Positions 7,371 through 15,246 of a DNA stretch of 27,961 nucleotides are shown here, piece after piece. Positions within the stretch are counted from its first letter, which is position 1; every line of letters begins with the position of its first letter. The DNA is from Peptococcaceae bacterium (GTDB taxonomy: Bacteria; Bacillota; Peptococcia; Peptococcales; Peptococcaceae). The translations under genes were made by a program, and so were the position numbers. The notes beneath the pieces are model-generated. The model had not been told where the DNA came from. It saw only the letters and a program-made list of their open reading frames with translations, and did no database searches. The stretch is from the NCBI GenBank assembly GCA_019420345.1, contig JAHZHI010000043.1, positions 1 through 27,961 of the forward strand, read 5' to 3'.

Positions 7371-8323
7371 ATATGAAGGAATGGTTTGGCGATGCGCCGC
7401 AAATCGTCATTAAAACGCCAGCAACCTCTGCGAATATGGGGCCGGGTTTTGACTGCTTAGGGATGGCGGTGGATCTTCATAATGAACTGTGGCTGAAAAA
7501 ACTTCCAAGCGGAGAATCGTCTCGTATCAGTGTGGAAGGTTACGGTGCAGGCGAATCGGAAAACTTAGACAACTTGATTTATCGTACCTACGCGGAAGCG
7601 ATGGCCAAGATTGGGCAAGAGGTTCAGCCGATTGCGCTGCATTGCATCAATCGTGTGCCTTTTGCACGCGGGTTGGGCTCAAGTTCGGCGGCTGCTGTGA
7701 GCGGTTTGGTTGTCGCTCAATTGATGTCTGATGGTGCTTTTTCGAAAGAAGAGCTGATGCAGATGGCAACAGATATTGATGGGCATCCAGACAATGTATT
7801 GCCGGCGCTTTTGGGTGGTATCGTTATTGGATGCATGACGGATGACAAACGTGTTGTTGCAAGAAAAATGCAGCCGGTAGAGGGACTGTATGCCTATGCT
7901 CTGATTCCAGATTATCCGCTGCCTACATCAAAAGCGCGTGCAGCCATGCCGGATGGGTATAGTCGAGAAGACGTGGTCTACAATCTTGGGCATCTCGGTT
8001 TTTTGGTGGCTTCTCTGGCAACAGGAAGCCTTGATGGTCTTGCAGATGCGTTTTCAGACCGCGTTCATGAACCGTATCGTCTGCCGCTCATGCCGGGTAT
8101 ACAGGAAGCAAAAGAAATTGCGCTGGAAAAAGGCGCTTTAGCAGCGTTGGTCAGTGGAGCTGGATCAACCATGCTGATCCTTTCTGACGCAAAACGTGAT
8201 TTTAGTGAAACATTGAAAGCGCTTGAACAAAAGCAAGTCAGCGGGCAATTGATTGAGGTTGCGCCAATTGCGACTGGTGTTCAGTGCTTTGAAAATGAAA
8301 TGGAGTTGAAAATATGGCCTTAA
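7367..8323 (+). CDS. thrB: homoserine kinase (GHMP family)
   Basis: It phosphorylates homoserine with ATP to O-phosphohomoserine, the substrate of threonine synthase. The 318-residue protein has the N-terminal TPATSANMGPGFDCLG motif, the GHMP ATP-binding loop PFARGLGSSSAA (98-109), GHPDNV near residue 140, and the C-terminal VSGAGSTMLIL motif. The start ATG overlaps the hom stop (ATGA), with GGGGGA 8 nt upstream; a second in-frame ATG at 7373 is possible but has poorer spacing. The 3' end overlaps lysC by 10 nt. Threonine synthase must be encoded elsewhere. Confidence 0.94.
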   Translation: MNMKEWFGDAPQIVIKTPATSANMGPGFDCLGMAVDLHNELWLKKLPSGESSRISVEGYGAGESENLDNLIYRTYAEAMAKIGQEVQPIALHCINRVPFARGLGSSSAAAVSGLVVAQLMSDGAFSKEELMQMATDIDGHPDNVLPALLGGIVIGCMTDDKRVVARKMQPVEGLYAYALIPDYPLPTSKARAAMPDGYSREDVVYNLGHLGFLVASLATGSLDGLADAFSDRVHEPYRLPLMPGIQEAKEIALEKGALAALVSGAGSTMLILSDAKRDFSETLKALEQKQVSGQLIEVAPIATGVQCFENEMELKIWP

Positions 8324-9543
8324 TTGTACAAAAATATGGCGGCACTTCTGTTGCCAATCCGGATCGTGTAAAATTTGTTGCTGAACATGTGGCAAAAACA
8401 AAACGTGCCGGTAATGATGTCGTTGTTGTTGTTTCTGCGCCAGCGGGGATGACCGACGATTTAACAAGTCGTGCTTTTAAAATCAGCGAAATGCCAAATC
8501 CACGCGAAATGGATATGCTTTTATCTACGGGAGAACAGATCTCTATTGCATTAACTGCAATGGCGCTGCAAGAGCTTGGTTTAAAGGCAATTTCCTTTAC
8601 TGGTCCACAAGTTTGCATTCGTACCGATGATTCCCATCAGAAGGCACGTATTGTAGACATCAATGCCAACAAAATTGGCCGTGAATTAAGTGAAGATAAA
8701 GTGGTGGTCATTGCTGGTTTTCAGGGCATTGGGCCAGATGATGATATTACTACATTGGGACGTGGTGGCTCCGACACAACTGCTGTCGCAATCGCTGCTG
8801 CTATTGGTGCTGATGTTTGCGAGATTTACACAGATGTGGATGGTATTTACACAGCAGATCCTCGCATGGTGCCAAATGCGACAAAGCTGAATAAAATTTC
8901 TTATGATGAAATGCTTGAATTGGCAAGTCTTGGTGCAAAAGTGCTTCACCCAAGATCTGTTGAAGTGGCTAAGCTTCATGATGTAAAACTTTGTGTCCGC
9001 TCGAGTTTTAATACACATATAGGAGGAACTTTCGTGGTTAAGTCTGAAGAACTTGAAAAAGAATATGCTGTTACTGGTATCGCATGTGATAAGAACGTTG
9101 CAAAAGTCAGCATCTTTGGCGTTGAAGACCGTCCAGGCATTGCTGCCGAAATTTTTGGGGCACTTGCTGCTGAGAAGATCAGCGTTGACATGATCATTCA
9201 AAGTGCAATGGTTGATAACCTTAATGATATTGCTTTCACCATCGCTAAAAGCGATGCAAAGCGCACAAAGATGATCATTGAAAACCTTGGACATTCATTG
9301 CATCATCGTGAAGTTGTCGTTGATGACAGCGTTGTAAAAATTTCTGCCGTTGGTGCAGGCATGGTTGGTGCACATGGTGTCGCAGCGCGTATGTTTGCAG
9401 CGTTGCGTGATGCTGGTATTAACATTGATTTGATTGGTACTTCTGAAGTGAAGATCTCTGTCATTATTAAATATGATGAAGACACTTTGAAGAAGGGCAT
9501 GCAGGCGCTGCATGATGCTTTTGAACTTGATCAGATCCAATAA
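8314..9543 (+). CDS. lysC: aspartokinase, alpha subunit / full-length product
   Basis: It phosphorylates aspartate, the first step towards lysine, threonine and methionine. The 409 residues match the alpha2beta2 class (B. subtilis LysC, C. glutamicum Ask). The kinase domain has KYGGTS (7-12), STGEQIS, RGGSDTTAVAIAAA and EIYTDVDGIYTADPR. Two ACT domains follow, one at VSIFGVEDRPGIAAEI and one at VKISAVGAGMVGAHGV. GGAG (8302-8305) lies 8 nt before the ATG, inside the end of thrB. The coupling to hom and thrB and the ThrR-type gene upstream suggest an isozyme tuned to threonine as well as lysine (inference). An internal start for a beta subunit is listed separately. Confidence 0.94.
   Translation: MALIVQKYGGTSVANPDRVKFVAEHVAKTKRAGNDVVVVVSAPAGMTDDLTSRAFKISEMPNPREMDMLLSTGEQISIALTAMALQELGLKAISFTGPQVCIRTDDSHQKARIVDINANKIGRELSEDKVVVIAGFQGIGPDDDITTLGRGGSDTTAVAIAAAIGADVCEIYTDVDGIYTADPRMVPNATKLNKISYDEMLELASLGAKVLHPRSVEVAKLHDVKLCVRSSFNTHIGGTFVVKSEELEKEYAVTGIACDKNVAKVSIFGVEDRPGIAAEIFGALAAEKISVDMIIQSAMVDNLNDIAFTIAKSDAKRTKMIIENLGHSLHHREVVVDDSVVKISAVGAGMVGAHGVAARMFAALRDAGINIDLIGTSEVKISVIIKYDEDTLKKGMQALHDAFELDQIQ
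9034..9543 (+). CDS. lysC: aspartokinase beta subunit from an internal in-frame start
   Basis: Inside lysC, AGGAGGA (9021-9027) stands 6 nt before an in-frame GTG (9034) at codon 241. Translation from it would give a 169-residue protein made of the two ACT domains. B. subtilis and C. glutamicum aspartokinases are known to make such a beta subunit from an internal start at about codon 247-250, and the regulatory alpha2beta2 enzyme depends on it. The position and the near-perfect ribosome binding site strongly suggest the same here. Expression is not proven by sequence alone. Confidence 0.75.
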   Translation: MVKSEELEKEYAVTGIACDKNVAKVSIFGVEDRPGIAAEIFGALAAEKISVDMIIQSAMVDNLNDIAFTIAKSDAKRTKMIIENLGHSLHHREVVVDDSVVKISAVGAGMVGAHGVAARMFAALRDAGINIDLIGTSEVKISVIIKYDEDTLKKGMQALHDAFELDQIQ

Positions 9544-9555
9544 TGATTGTTGTTA

Positions 9556-9588
9556 CCCCTGGGTGAAAACCCGGGGGCTTTTCTTTTT
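9556..9588 (+). terminator. intrinsic terminator after lysC
   Basis: A 9-bp GC-rich stem, CCCCTGGGT / ACCCGGGGG with one T-G pair, is closed by a GAAA tetraloop and followed by a T-rich tract (9579-9588). It ends the thrR-hom-thrB-lysC operon. Confidence 0.9.
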
Positions 9589-9614
9589 GTGATGCGATGT
9601 GGTGAAAAATGGGG

Positions 9615-9643
9615 GTGAAAGATAACGGGAATGCTGATATAAT
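9615..9643 (+). promoter_or_regulatory. promoter of the YhgE/Pip gene
   Basis: TATAAT at 9638-9643 is preceded by TG at 9635-9636, giving an extended -10 (TGnTATAAT). The -35 region GTGAAA (9615-9620) is weak, at 17 bp spacing. Confidence 0.65.
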
Positions 9644-9681
9644 GTCATAAGTCGTACACCGACAGAGAAGGAAGGGTCAGA

Positions 9682-11910
9682 ATGAAAAAGAATTTACGTA
9701 AGCCGGATTTTTGGCGGTTGAGACCGGCGCATATACGCGAGACATTTGGCGTGACAAAGCTGCTGTTTCTTGCGCAAATGCGTCCACTGAGGGGAAATGT
9801 GGCCGCGGCGCTGGTGTGTTTGGGCTTGCTTTTGCTCCCGCCGCTTTACGCTTGGTTTAATATTGGTGCCAACTGGTCGCCTTATGATCTCACCTCTAAT
9901 CTAAAAGTTGCGGTTACGAGCTTGGATCAAGGCGCAGAGGTGGAAGGCGTCAAGATCAATGTTGGTGATGAAATTGTCAAGGCACTGAAAGCCAATGATG
10001 CGATAGGATGGCAGTTTGTCTCTTATGATGAAGGACAAGAAGGCGTAAATTCAGGTGACTACTATGCTGCGTTGGTCATTCCGAAAGATTTTACAGAAAC
10101 AATGACGGGATTTCTTTATGGCAATACAAAGCAGGCAACGATTGATTATTATATCAATGAAAAAGAAAATGCCATTTCGACTAAAATTATGGGCACGGGG
10201 ATGGATACTGTCAGCAGTGAAATCAATGAGACATTCGTTGAAACAGTAACAACCATTGTGCTGGATACGCTGAAAGTCGCGGATAACAAATATGCGGATT
10301 ATAAGCCAAGTTTTGTACGCATGCTGGACACCATGGATTTGGCGTCGAAGAATATGTCACTGTTTGTAAAAAATATGGATGAATTCGAAGCAACCTTAGA
10401 ACAAATGAAGAAGCTTTCGGATAATGCGGAAAGTATTCTGCCGCAGGCCAGTCAAGCGTTAAAAGATGCTTCGAATTTGACATTAAGCGCACAGAATACG
10501 CTGCAGTCAACAAAATCGACGGTTGGTGATATTCGTCGCTTGCTCGATCAAAATGTATTATCGTTGAATACGCTGGCTGATCAGCTGCAAAACGATGCGG
10601 AGCGTCTTTCAGCACTTAATAATGAGAATAGCGCTGCAGCGCAGGACCGTCTGCAAGATATGATTGATACCATCACGCAATTGCGCGATCATGTAAGCAA
10701 TTTGGCAGACAATTTTCAGCGCTTCAACCAAATGCTACCAATACCAAGCGATGCTATTTCGTCTTTTGTCAGTCGACTGGACACGCTTGAATCAACGTTG
10801 GATGGCAATATTAGCCGATTGCAAAACATAAAAGATGATCTGGCAAATGGCAGTATGGCGGTCAATGATGCAGCGTCGCAAGCGGCTGATGTGGTTTCTG
10901 GATTGGTGAATACAGTTAATGAAACTTGGAACGCATACAATAATGGTGTGAGTGCATCGTTGGCAGATTCTGCAGATCAGCTTAGCAAAACGTTGGATGA
11001 TTCCTATTCGCTGCTGCAAAATCTTTCGAGTCTTGTTCCGCAAGTAGATGGCGTATTGGGGACGGTCCGCAGCATGGGGCCTGTTGGCTCGGAAACAATC
11101 AGTCGATATAAGGAGATCATTCAAGACACTCAGTCGCTGTTGGAAAAAGAAACTGGGGATCTCAGAAGTTTGTCTGAGGATGAACAATTAAACGAGGTGC
11201 TGCAGTTTATTCAGCAAGATGTAGAAAAGCAAAGTGCTTTTCTAAGTCACCCTGTTGAGATGGAGACCAACCGGCTCTACCCTGTGGCAAATTATGGCAG
11301 CGGAATGTCGCCGTTTTACACCACGCTGGCCATTTGGGTAGGATGCTTGTTGATGATGGCAATGATTAGCCCGATCAATGAGAAAGGGTTGGAGGCTTAT
11401 CCAGAAGCACGATTGACACCGATGTATCTGTCGAGACTTTGGCTGTATCAGATTGTATCGGCCTTTCAATGTTTGATTATTGGGTTGGGAGATTTGCTGA
11501 TTTTGCATGTAGACTGTAGGCATCCGGTGCTTTTTGTGTTATTATGTATACTTATTGGACAGATCTTCTCGATTTTCATTTTTTCGCTTGTGTTTACTTT
11601 TTCGGCAATTGGGAAAGCGTTGGCCATTGTGGTTCTTGTACTGCAGATTGCGGCCAGCGGGGGAACGTTCCCTATAGAGATGACACCAACGTTTTTTCAG
11701 TTGATTCATCCGTTGCTGCCGTTTACGTATTGCATTGGTGCTATGCGAGAAATCTGTTTTGGCGTGTATTGGCCGTCGCTGGTGCATGACTTGGTTATGA
11801 TGGCGCTGTTGCCGATCTTATCGTTGGCAGTGGTTGTGATATTTGGACCGGCATTGCGGCGGTTTGTCGAATTCTTCGAGCACTCAATGAAAAAGAGTGG
11901 ATTGATGTAA
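9682..11910 (+). CDS. YhgE/Pip-family membrane protein (ABC-2-like C-terminal membrane domain)
   Basis: A 742-residue membrane protein. It has one N-terminal membrane segment (about 38-60), a long extracytoplasmic region (about 62-535) rich in Ala, Asp, Gln and Ser with coiled-coil-like heptads, and about five C-terminal membrane segments (about 543-730). The segment NYGSGMSPFYTTLAIWVG before the second membrane helix is typical of YhgE/Pip proteins, the group that contains the phage infection protein of Lactococcus and is related to EsaA of type VII secretion. Function is unclear; roles as phage receptor, export component or envelope protein have been proposed. No WXG100 or EssC-like genes are nearby, so a type VII role is unsupported here. 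GAAGGAAGG lies just upstream of the ATG. Confidence 0.8.
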   Translation: MKKNLRKPDFWRLRPAHIRETFGVTKLLFLAQMRPLRGNVAAALVCLGLLLLPPLYAWFNIGANWSPYDLTSNLKVAVTSLDQGAEVEGVKINVGDEIVKALKANDAIGWQFVSYDEGQEGVNSGDYYAALVIPKDFTETMTGFLYGNTKQATIDYYINEKENAISTKIMGTGMDTVSSEINETFVETVTTIVLDTLKVADNKYADYKPSFVRMLDTMDLASKNMSLFVKNMDEFEATLEQMKKLSDNAESILPQASQALKDASNLTLSAQNTLQSTKSTVGDIRRLLDQNVLSLNTLADQLQNDAERLSALNNENSAAAQDRLQDMIDTITQLRDHVSNLADNFQRFNQMLPIPSDAISSFVSRLDTLESTLDGNISRLQNIKDDLANGSMAVNDAASQAADVVSGLVNTVNETWNAYNNGVSASLADSADQLSKTLDDSYSLLQNLSSLVPQVDGVLGTVRSMGPVGSETISRYKEIIQDTQSLLEKETGDLRSLSEDEQLNEVLQFIQQDVEKQSAFLSHPVEMETNRLYPVANYGSGMSPFYTTLAIWVGCLLMMAMISPINEKGLEAYPEARLTPMYLSRLWLYQIVSAFQCLIIGLGDLLILHVDCRHPVLFVLLCILIGQIFSIFIFSLVFTFSAIGKALAIVVLVLQIAASGGTFPIEMTPTFFQLIHPLLPFTYCIGAMREICFGVYWPSLVHDLVMMALLPILSLAVVVIFGPALRRFVEFFEHSMKKSGLM

Positions 11911-11941
11911 CATATGTTAGTGAAGAAAGGAATGTGTAATT

Positions 11942-12331
11942 ATGGCGGTAAAAAAATCACGTACTGGTAAGAAAAAAAGACCACAATATGGTCCTCAAGG
12001 AACAAAGGAGCATGAGGCGCCAAAACCAACGCAGCAAGAAGTGAAGCAGTATAAAAATGCACGTCGTGCCAATTATGGCTCTATCGGTTTGCTGCTCGTT
12101 GCCATGGTTCTGCTGTTTGTTTCTCCAAACTCTCTCAATGGTGATGTTTCGAACGCAATCATGGTTATTATCGCGTATGCTTTGACCATTATTTCTGGCT
12201 GCTTGATTCTCTACACTGTGAAATATGTGCTGCCGGAACGCGTGAAGATGACGCGCATTACAGCTGGGGTACTCATTGTCATTGGGGCAGCAGGTATTTT
12301 CCTGACAGCATCCAGTTTGATCAATGCTTGA
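11942..12331 (+). CDS. small unknown membrane protein with basic N-terminus
   Basis: I do not recognise this 129-residue protein. Residues 1-44 are hydrophilic and very basic (KKSRTGKKKRPQYG and further Lys/Arg), followed by three predicted membrane helices at about 45-62, 71-92 and 103-125. The basic tail is probably cytoplasmic. It lies 31 nt after the YhgE/Pip gene with its own ribosome binding site (GAAAGGA, 10 nt before ATG) and no terminator between, so it is probably co-transcribed and may act with it. The gene is real: it keeps an open frame with a good start and ends just before a strong terminator. Confidence 0.75.
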   Translation: MAVKKSRTGKKKRPQYGPQGTKEHEAPKPTQQEVKQYKNARRANYGSIGLLLVAMVLLFVSPNSLNGDVSNAIMVIIAYALTIISGCLILYTVKYVLPERVKMTRITAGVLIVIGAAGIFLTASSLINA

Positions 12332-12348
12332 TGAAAATTTAATGAAAA

Positions 12349-12383
12349 AAATAAGACCTGGATTCATCCGGGTCTTATTTTTT
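12349..12383. terminator. bidirectional terminator between convergent genes
   Basis: A 14-bp stem (12349-12362 with 12367-12380) has a TTCA loop and one T-G pair. T-runs follow it on the plus strand (12378-12383), and the matching A-run precedes it (12345-12350), giving a T-run on the minus strand. It can therefore end both the small membrane protein gene and the convergent 5-FCL gene. Confidence 0.9.
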
Positions 12384-12393
12384 ATGGGTGCGA

Positions 12394-12978
12394 TTATTTG
12401 TTGAATGGCGGCCGTGTCATGATCTGCGTATCTGGCGTCCAGATTTCTGGCAGGTGAAAGTCTGTTGCTTCACATGGCAGTTTTTCACCGACGAGCTGAT
12501 TGTTGAATCCTGCAGCAAGAATGGTACAGGAAGCTGGAAGCTTGGGTAAAAATCGATCATAATAACCAGCGCCGTATCCGAGGCGTGTGCCATAAGGGTC
12601 GAAAAGCAATCCAGGCACAAGGCAGAAATCGACGGTATCGGGCGGAATAGGTTCAACGGATTCTGGAGCAATTTCCTTTAGACTGCCGAGTGTGGTGATG
12701 AGTGTGGTGTCGGGTGTATAGCGGCACACCTGCATTTGGTGATCGGCGAGACAGCGTGTGAGCGCAACGGTTTTGCCACTGTTCCAAGCTTCTTGGATCA
12801 GCGCTGAGGTATCCCATTCGCTGCCAAAACTTAAAAATAAAAGTGTGGTGTTGGCGCGCTGCCAACGGGGATCTTTGAGGATGGCGCGAGTGAGGGCGGT
12901 TGTTTGATAGCTGCGCTCTTCAGCGCTGAGTGTACGTCGTTTTTCCTTGCCGATGGCACGCCATTGATCTTTGGTCAT
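12394..12978 (-). CDS. 5-formyltetrahydrofolate cyclo-ligase
   Basis: It converts 5-formyl-THF to 5,10-methenyl-THF with ATP, returning stored folate to one-carbon metabolism. The 194-residue length is normal. N-terminal basic residues (KEKRR) and the C-terminal signature LVPGLLFDPYGTRLGYGAGYYDRFL (VPGLLFD, then GYGAGYYDRFL) define the family. The ATG is at 12976-12978 on the minus strand, with GGAGGG (12985-12990) 6 nt upstream. It is the only minus-strand gene in the window, transcribed alone, divergent from groES and convergent with the YhgE/Pip pair. Confidence 0.93.
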   Translation of the reverse strand: MTKDQWRAIGKEKRRTLSAEERSYQTTALTRAILKDPRWQRANTTLLFLSFGSEWDTSALIQEAWNSGKTVALTRCLADHQMQVCRYTPDTTLITTLGSLKEIAPESVEPIPPDTVDFCLVPGLLFDPYGTRLGYGAGYYDRFLPKLPASCTILAAGFNNQLVGEKLPCEATDFHLPEIWTPDTQIMTRPPFNK

Positions 12979-12998
12979 GGTTATCCCTCCTTGTTTTC

Positions 12999-13027
12999 AG
13001 TATAACGTGGGGAATGACAGGCTGCAA
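12999..13027 (-). promoter_or_regulatory. promoter of the 5-FCL gene
   Basis: On the minus strand, TTGCAG (plus 13022-13027) and TATACT (plus 12999-13004) are separated by 17 bp. The predicted start is a few nt before the ribosome binding site, giving a very short leader. Confidence 0.7.
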
Positions 13028-13077
13028 GAAAATGTCGCTTAATGATAGAGAAATGCTGAAAAATCTAAAATCCCCTC

Positions 13078-13107
13078 TTGAAATTTTCGGTGATTGTGTT
13101 ATTATAT
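13078..13107 (+). promoter_or_regulatory. promoter of groES-groEL
   Basis: TTGAAA (13078-13083) is followed by an AT-rich -10 region; TATTAT (13100-13105, 16 bp spacing) or TTATAT (13102-13107, 18 bp) both fit. The CIRCE element begins about 10 bp downstream, so HrcA bound there would block initiation. Confidence 0.75.
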
Positions 13108-13116
13108 TATCAGTGG

Positions 13117-13143
13117 TTAGCACTCGAGCATATAGAGTGCTAA
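13117..13143. promoter_or_regulatory. CIRCE operator for HrcA
   Basis: TTAGCACTC (13117-13125) and GAGTGCTAA (13135-13143) are separated by 9 nt, a perfect match to the CIRCE consensus. This predicts heat-inducible groESL expression under HrcA. hrcA itself is not in the window. Confidence 0.97.
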
Positions 13144-13178
13144 CAAGAGGTTGAGAATCATTAAGGAGGCTCTTATTT

Positions 13179-13466
13179 ATGAATATTAAACCATTGGGCG
13201 ACAAGGTTGTCGTAAAACCAGCAAAAGTAGAAGAAAAAACTGAAAGTGGCATTATTTTGCCAGGTTCTGCTCAAGAAAAACCACATCAGGGGACTGTCAT
13301 TGCAGTTGGCCCTGGTACTAGAGATGATAAGGGCAACCACATTCCGCTGGATGTCAAAGAAGGGGATCGCGTTATCTATGGAAAATTTGGTGGCGTTGAT
13401 CTGAAGTATGACAACGAAGAATATGTTGTTCTCTCTGAAAAAGACATTCTTGTCGTTTTAGGCTAA
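13179..13466 (+). CDS. groES: co-chaperonin GroES
   Basis: The heptameric lid of the GroEL chaperonin in the cytoplasm. The 95-residue protein starts MNIKPLGDKVVVKP, carries the mobile loop (about 18-36; TESGIILPGSAQEK) that binds GroEL, and ends with the typical EEYVVLSEKDILVVL strand. TAAGGAGG lies upstream of the ATG. It is first in a two-gene operon, 22 nt before groEL, under CIRCE control. Confidence 0.97.
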   Translation: MNIKPLGDKVVVKPAKVEEKTESGIILPGSAQEKPHQGTVIAVGPGTRDDKGNHIPLDVKEGDRVIYGKFGGVDLKYDNEEYVVLSEKDILVVLG

Positions 13467-13488
13467 TTATTAGGAGGCAATTCTTATT

Positions 13489-15111
13489 ATGGCAAAAGAA
13501 ATTCGTTTTGACGCAGAAGCACGTGCTGCTCTTGAAACCGGTGTCAATGCAGTTGCTGACGCTGTTCGTGTGACTCTTGGGCCTAAAGGCCGCAATGTTG
13601 TATTGTCCCGTCCTTACGGTGCGCCAATTATTACCAACGATGGTGTGACTATTGCGCGTGAAATTGATTTGGAAGATCCATTCGAAAATATGGGTGCTCA
13701 GCTGTTGAAGGAAGTTTCCATCAAGACCAATGATGTTGCTGGTGATGGTACCACAACCGCTACCGTTCTTGCTCAGGCAATGGTTCGTGAAGGCTTGAAG
13801 AATATTGCGGCTGGTGCTAACCCAATGATCCTGCGCAAAGGGATGCATGCTGCTTGCGATCGCGCTGTTGAAGAAATTCATAAGATTAGCCAGCCAATCA
13901 AGAGCAAAGATGCTATTGCTCAGGTAGCAGCAATTTCTTCTGCTGATGAAGAAATTGGTAAACTGATTGCTGATGCTATGGAAGTTGTTGGCAATGATGG
14001 CGTCATCACTGTTGAAGATTCCAAGACTTTTGGCACTTCTATGGAAGTCGTTGAAGGGATGCAGTTTGACCGCGGATATATTTCTCCATACATGGTGAAC
14101 AACACCGAAAAAATGGTTGCAACCCTCGATGAACCATACATTCTTGTAACTGATAAGAAGATCAGCAACATTCAGGACATCCTGCCTGTTCTTGAACAGA
14201 TCGTTAAGACTGGCAAAGCTTTGCTGATCATTGCAGAAGATGTTGAAGGTGAAGCACTCACCACCATGATCCTTAACCGTCTCCGTGGCACCTTTACTTG
14301 TGTTGCTGTTAAGGCTCCTGGTTTTGGCGATCGCCGCAAAGAAATGTTGAAAGATATCGCTGCTTTGACCGGTGCAACGGTTGTTACCGATGAATTGGGT
14401 TACAAACTCGAAGATACTACCCTGGATATGCTTGGCAGTGCACGACAGGTTACTGTTGATAAAGACAATACCACCATCGTTGATGGCCGTGGCGATAAAG
14501 CAAACATCGAAGCACGTGTTGAACAGATCCGTCGCTTGATTGAAGAAACCACTTCCGATTTCGATCGTGAAAAATATCAGGAACGTCTCGCTAAACTCGC
14601 TGGTGGCGTTGCAGTGCTCCAGGTTGGTGCTGCTACTGAAACCGAACTGACAGAAAAGAAACATCGCATTGAAGATGCACTTTCTGCAACTAAGGCTGCT
14701 GTTGAAGAAGGCATTGTTGCCGGCGGTGGTACTGCTCTCTTGAACATCCTTTCTACTTTGGATGACATTAAGTTTGAAGAAGCTGACGCAATGACTGGTG
14801 TGAACATTGTTAAGAAAGCGTTGGAAGCCCCTGTTCGTCAGATCGCAGAAAATGCTGGCGTTGAAGGCAGTGTTGTTTGCGAACATGTTAAATCCTTGGG
14901 CGTTGGCGAAGGCTACAATGCATTGAAGGATACCTATGAAAACATGATTGATGCTGGTGTCATCGACCCTGCAAAGGTTACCAGAAGCGCACTGCAAAAT
15001 GCTGTTTCCATCGCAAGCATGATCTTGACCACCGAAACATTGGTTGCTGATGTCAGCAAGGAAGATCCTGCTGCTGCAGCCGGTGCAGCAGGCGGCATGG
15101 GTATGATGTAA
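13489..15111 (+). CDS. groEL: chaperonin GroEL
   Basis: The ATP-driven folding chamber that acts with GroES. The 540-residue length is typical. ATP-site motifs are TLGPKGRNVVL and VAGDGTTTATVLAQ; the apical domain has the EGMQFDRGYISPY segment; the C-terminal tail ends GGMGMM. AGGAGG stands before the ATG in the 22-nt gap after groES. Codon use (Val GTT, Ala GCT, Leu CTC/TTG) fits a highly expressed gene, and differs from the GTA/GCA-rich tuf. I see no terminator hairpin directly after the stop; the next hairpin is at 15170-15205. Confidence 0.97.
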   Translation: MAKEIRFDAEARAALETGVNAVADAVRVTLGPKGRNVVLSRPYGAPIITNDGVTIAREIDLEDPFENMGAQLLKEVSIKTNDVAGDGTTTATVLAQAMVREGLKNIAAGANPMILRKGMHAACDRAVEEIHKISQPIKSKDAIAQVAAISSADEEIGKLIADAMEVVGNDGVITVEDSKTFGTSMEVVEGMQFDRGYISPYMVNNTEKMVATLDEPYILVTDKKISNIQDILPVLEQIVKTGKALLIIAEDVEGEALTTMILNRLRGTFTCVAVKAPGFGDRRKEMLKDIAALTGATVVTDELGYKLEDTTLDMLGSARQVTVDKDNTTIVDGRGDKANIEARVEQIRRLIEETTSDFDREKYQERLAKLAGGVAVLQVGAATETELTEKKHRIEDALSATKAAVEEGIVAGGGTALLNILSTLDDIKFEEADAMTGVNIVKKALEAPVRQIAENAGVEGSVVCEHVKSLGVGEGYNALKDTYENMIDAGVIDPAKVTRSALQNAVSIASMILTTETLVADVSKEDPAAAAGAAGGMGMM

Positions 15112-15151
15112 TTTTATAGGTATGATGGGATGGCGAAATCCCTATAACCTA

Positions 15152-15160
15152 TGGTATAAT
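15152..15160 (+). promoter_or_regulatory. extended -10 promoter of the Mrp gene
   Basis: TGGTATAAT gives a perfect extended -10 (TGnTATAAT). There is no good -35 match at 17 bp spacing (GGCGAA at 15132-15137). The predicted start site near 15167 is directly before the hairpin at 15170. Confidence 0.55.
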
Positions 15161-15169
15161 TAAATAAAC

Positions 15170-15205
15170 CAACAAGCGGATCCCTTGTGGGCCATCCGCT
15201 TGTTG
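15170..15205 (+). promoter_or_regulatory. strong hairpin at the predicted 5' end of the mrp mRNA
   Basis: CAACAAGCGGAT (15170-15181) pairs perfectly with ATCCGCTTGTTG (15194-15205), and CCC (15182-15184) can pair with GGG (15189-15191) inside the loop. The T-run (15217-15223) is 12 nt away, too far for a normal terminator. The hairpin could be a weak groEL terminator, a processing or stability element, or a 5' regulatory element of mrp. Confidence 0.55.
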
Positions 15206-15246
15206 TGTTATATCGACTTTTTTCATATGAAAGGGGTATGAGTTTT

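Noticed and set aside
13372..14997. Long open frame of 541 codons on the minus strand across groES/groEL
   Set aside because: A shadow of groEL codon bias. The predicted product is Asn/Phe/Ser-rich without domains, and it extends over the CIRCE-controlled operon.
15187..15246. Longer N-terminus for the Mrp protein from GTG 15187
   Set aside because: This GTG lies in the hairpin loop and has no ribosome binding site; ATG 15247 has AAGGGG at proper distance and gives the Cys-rich start.
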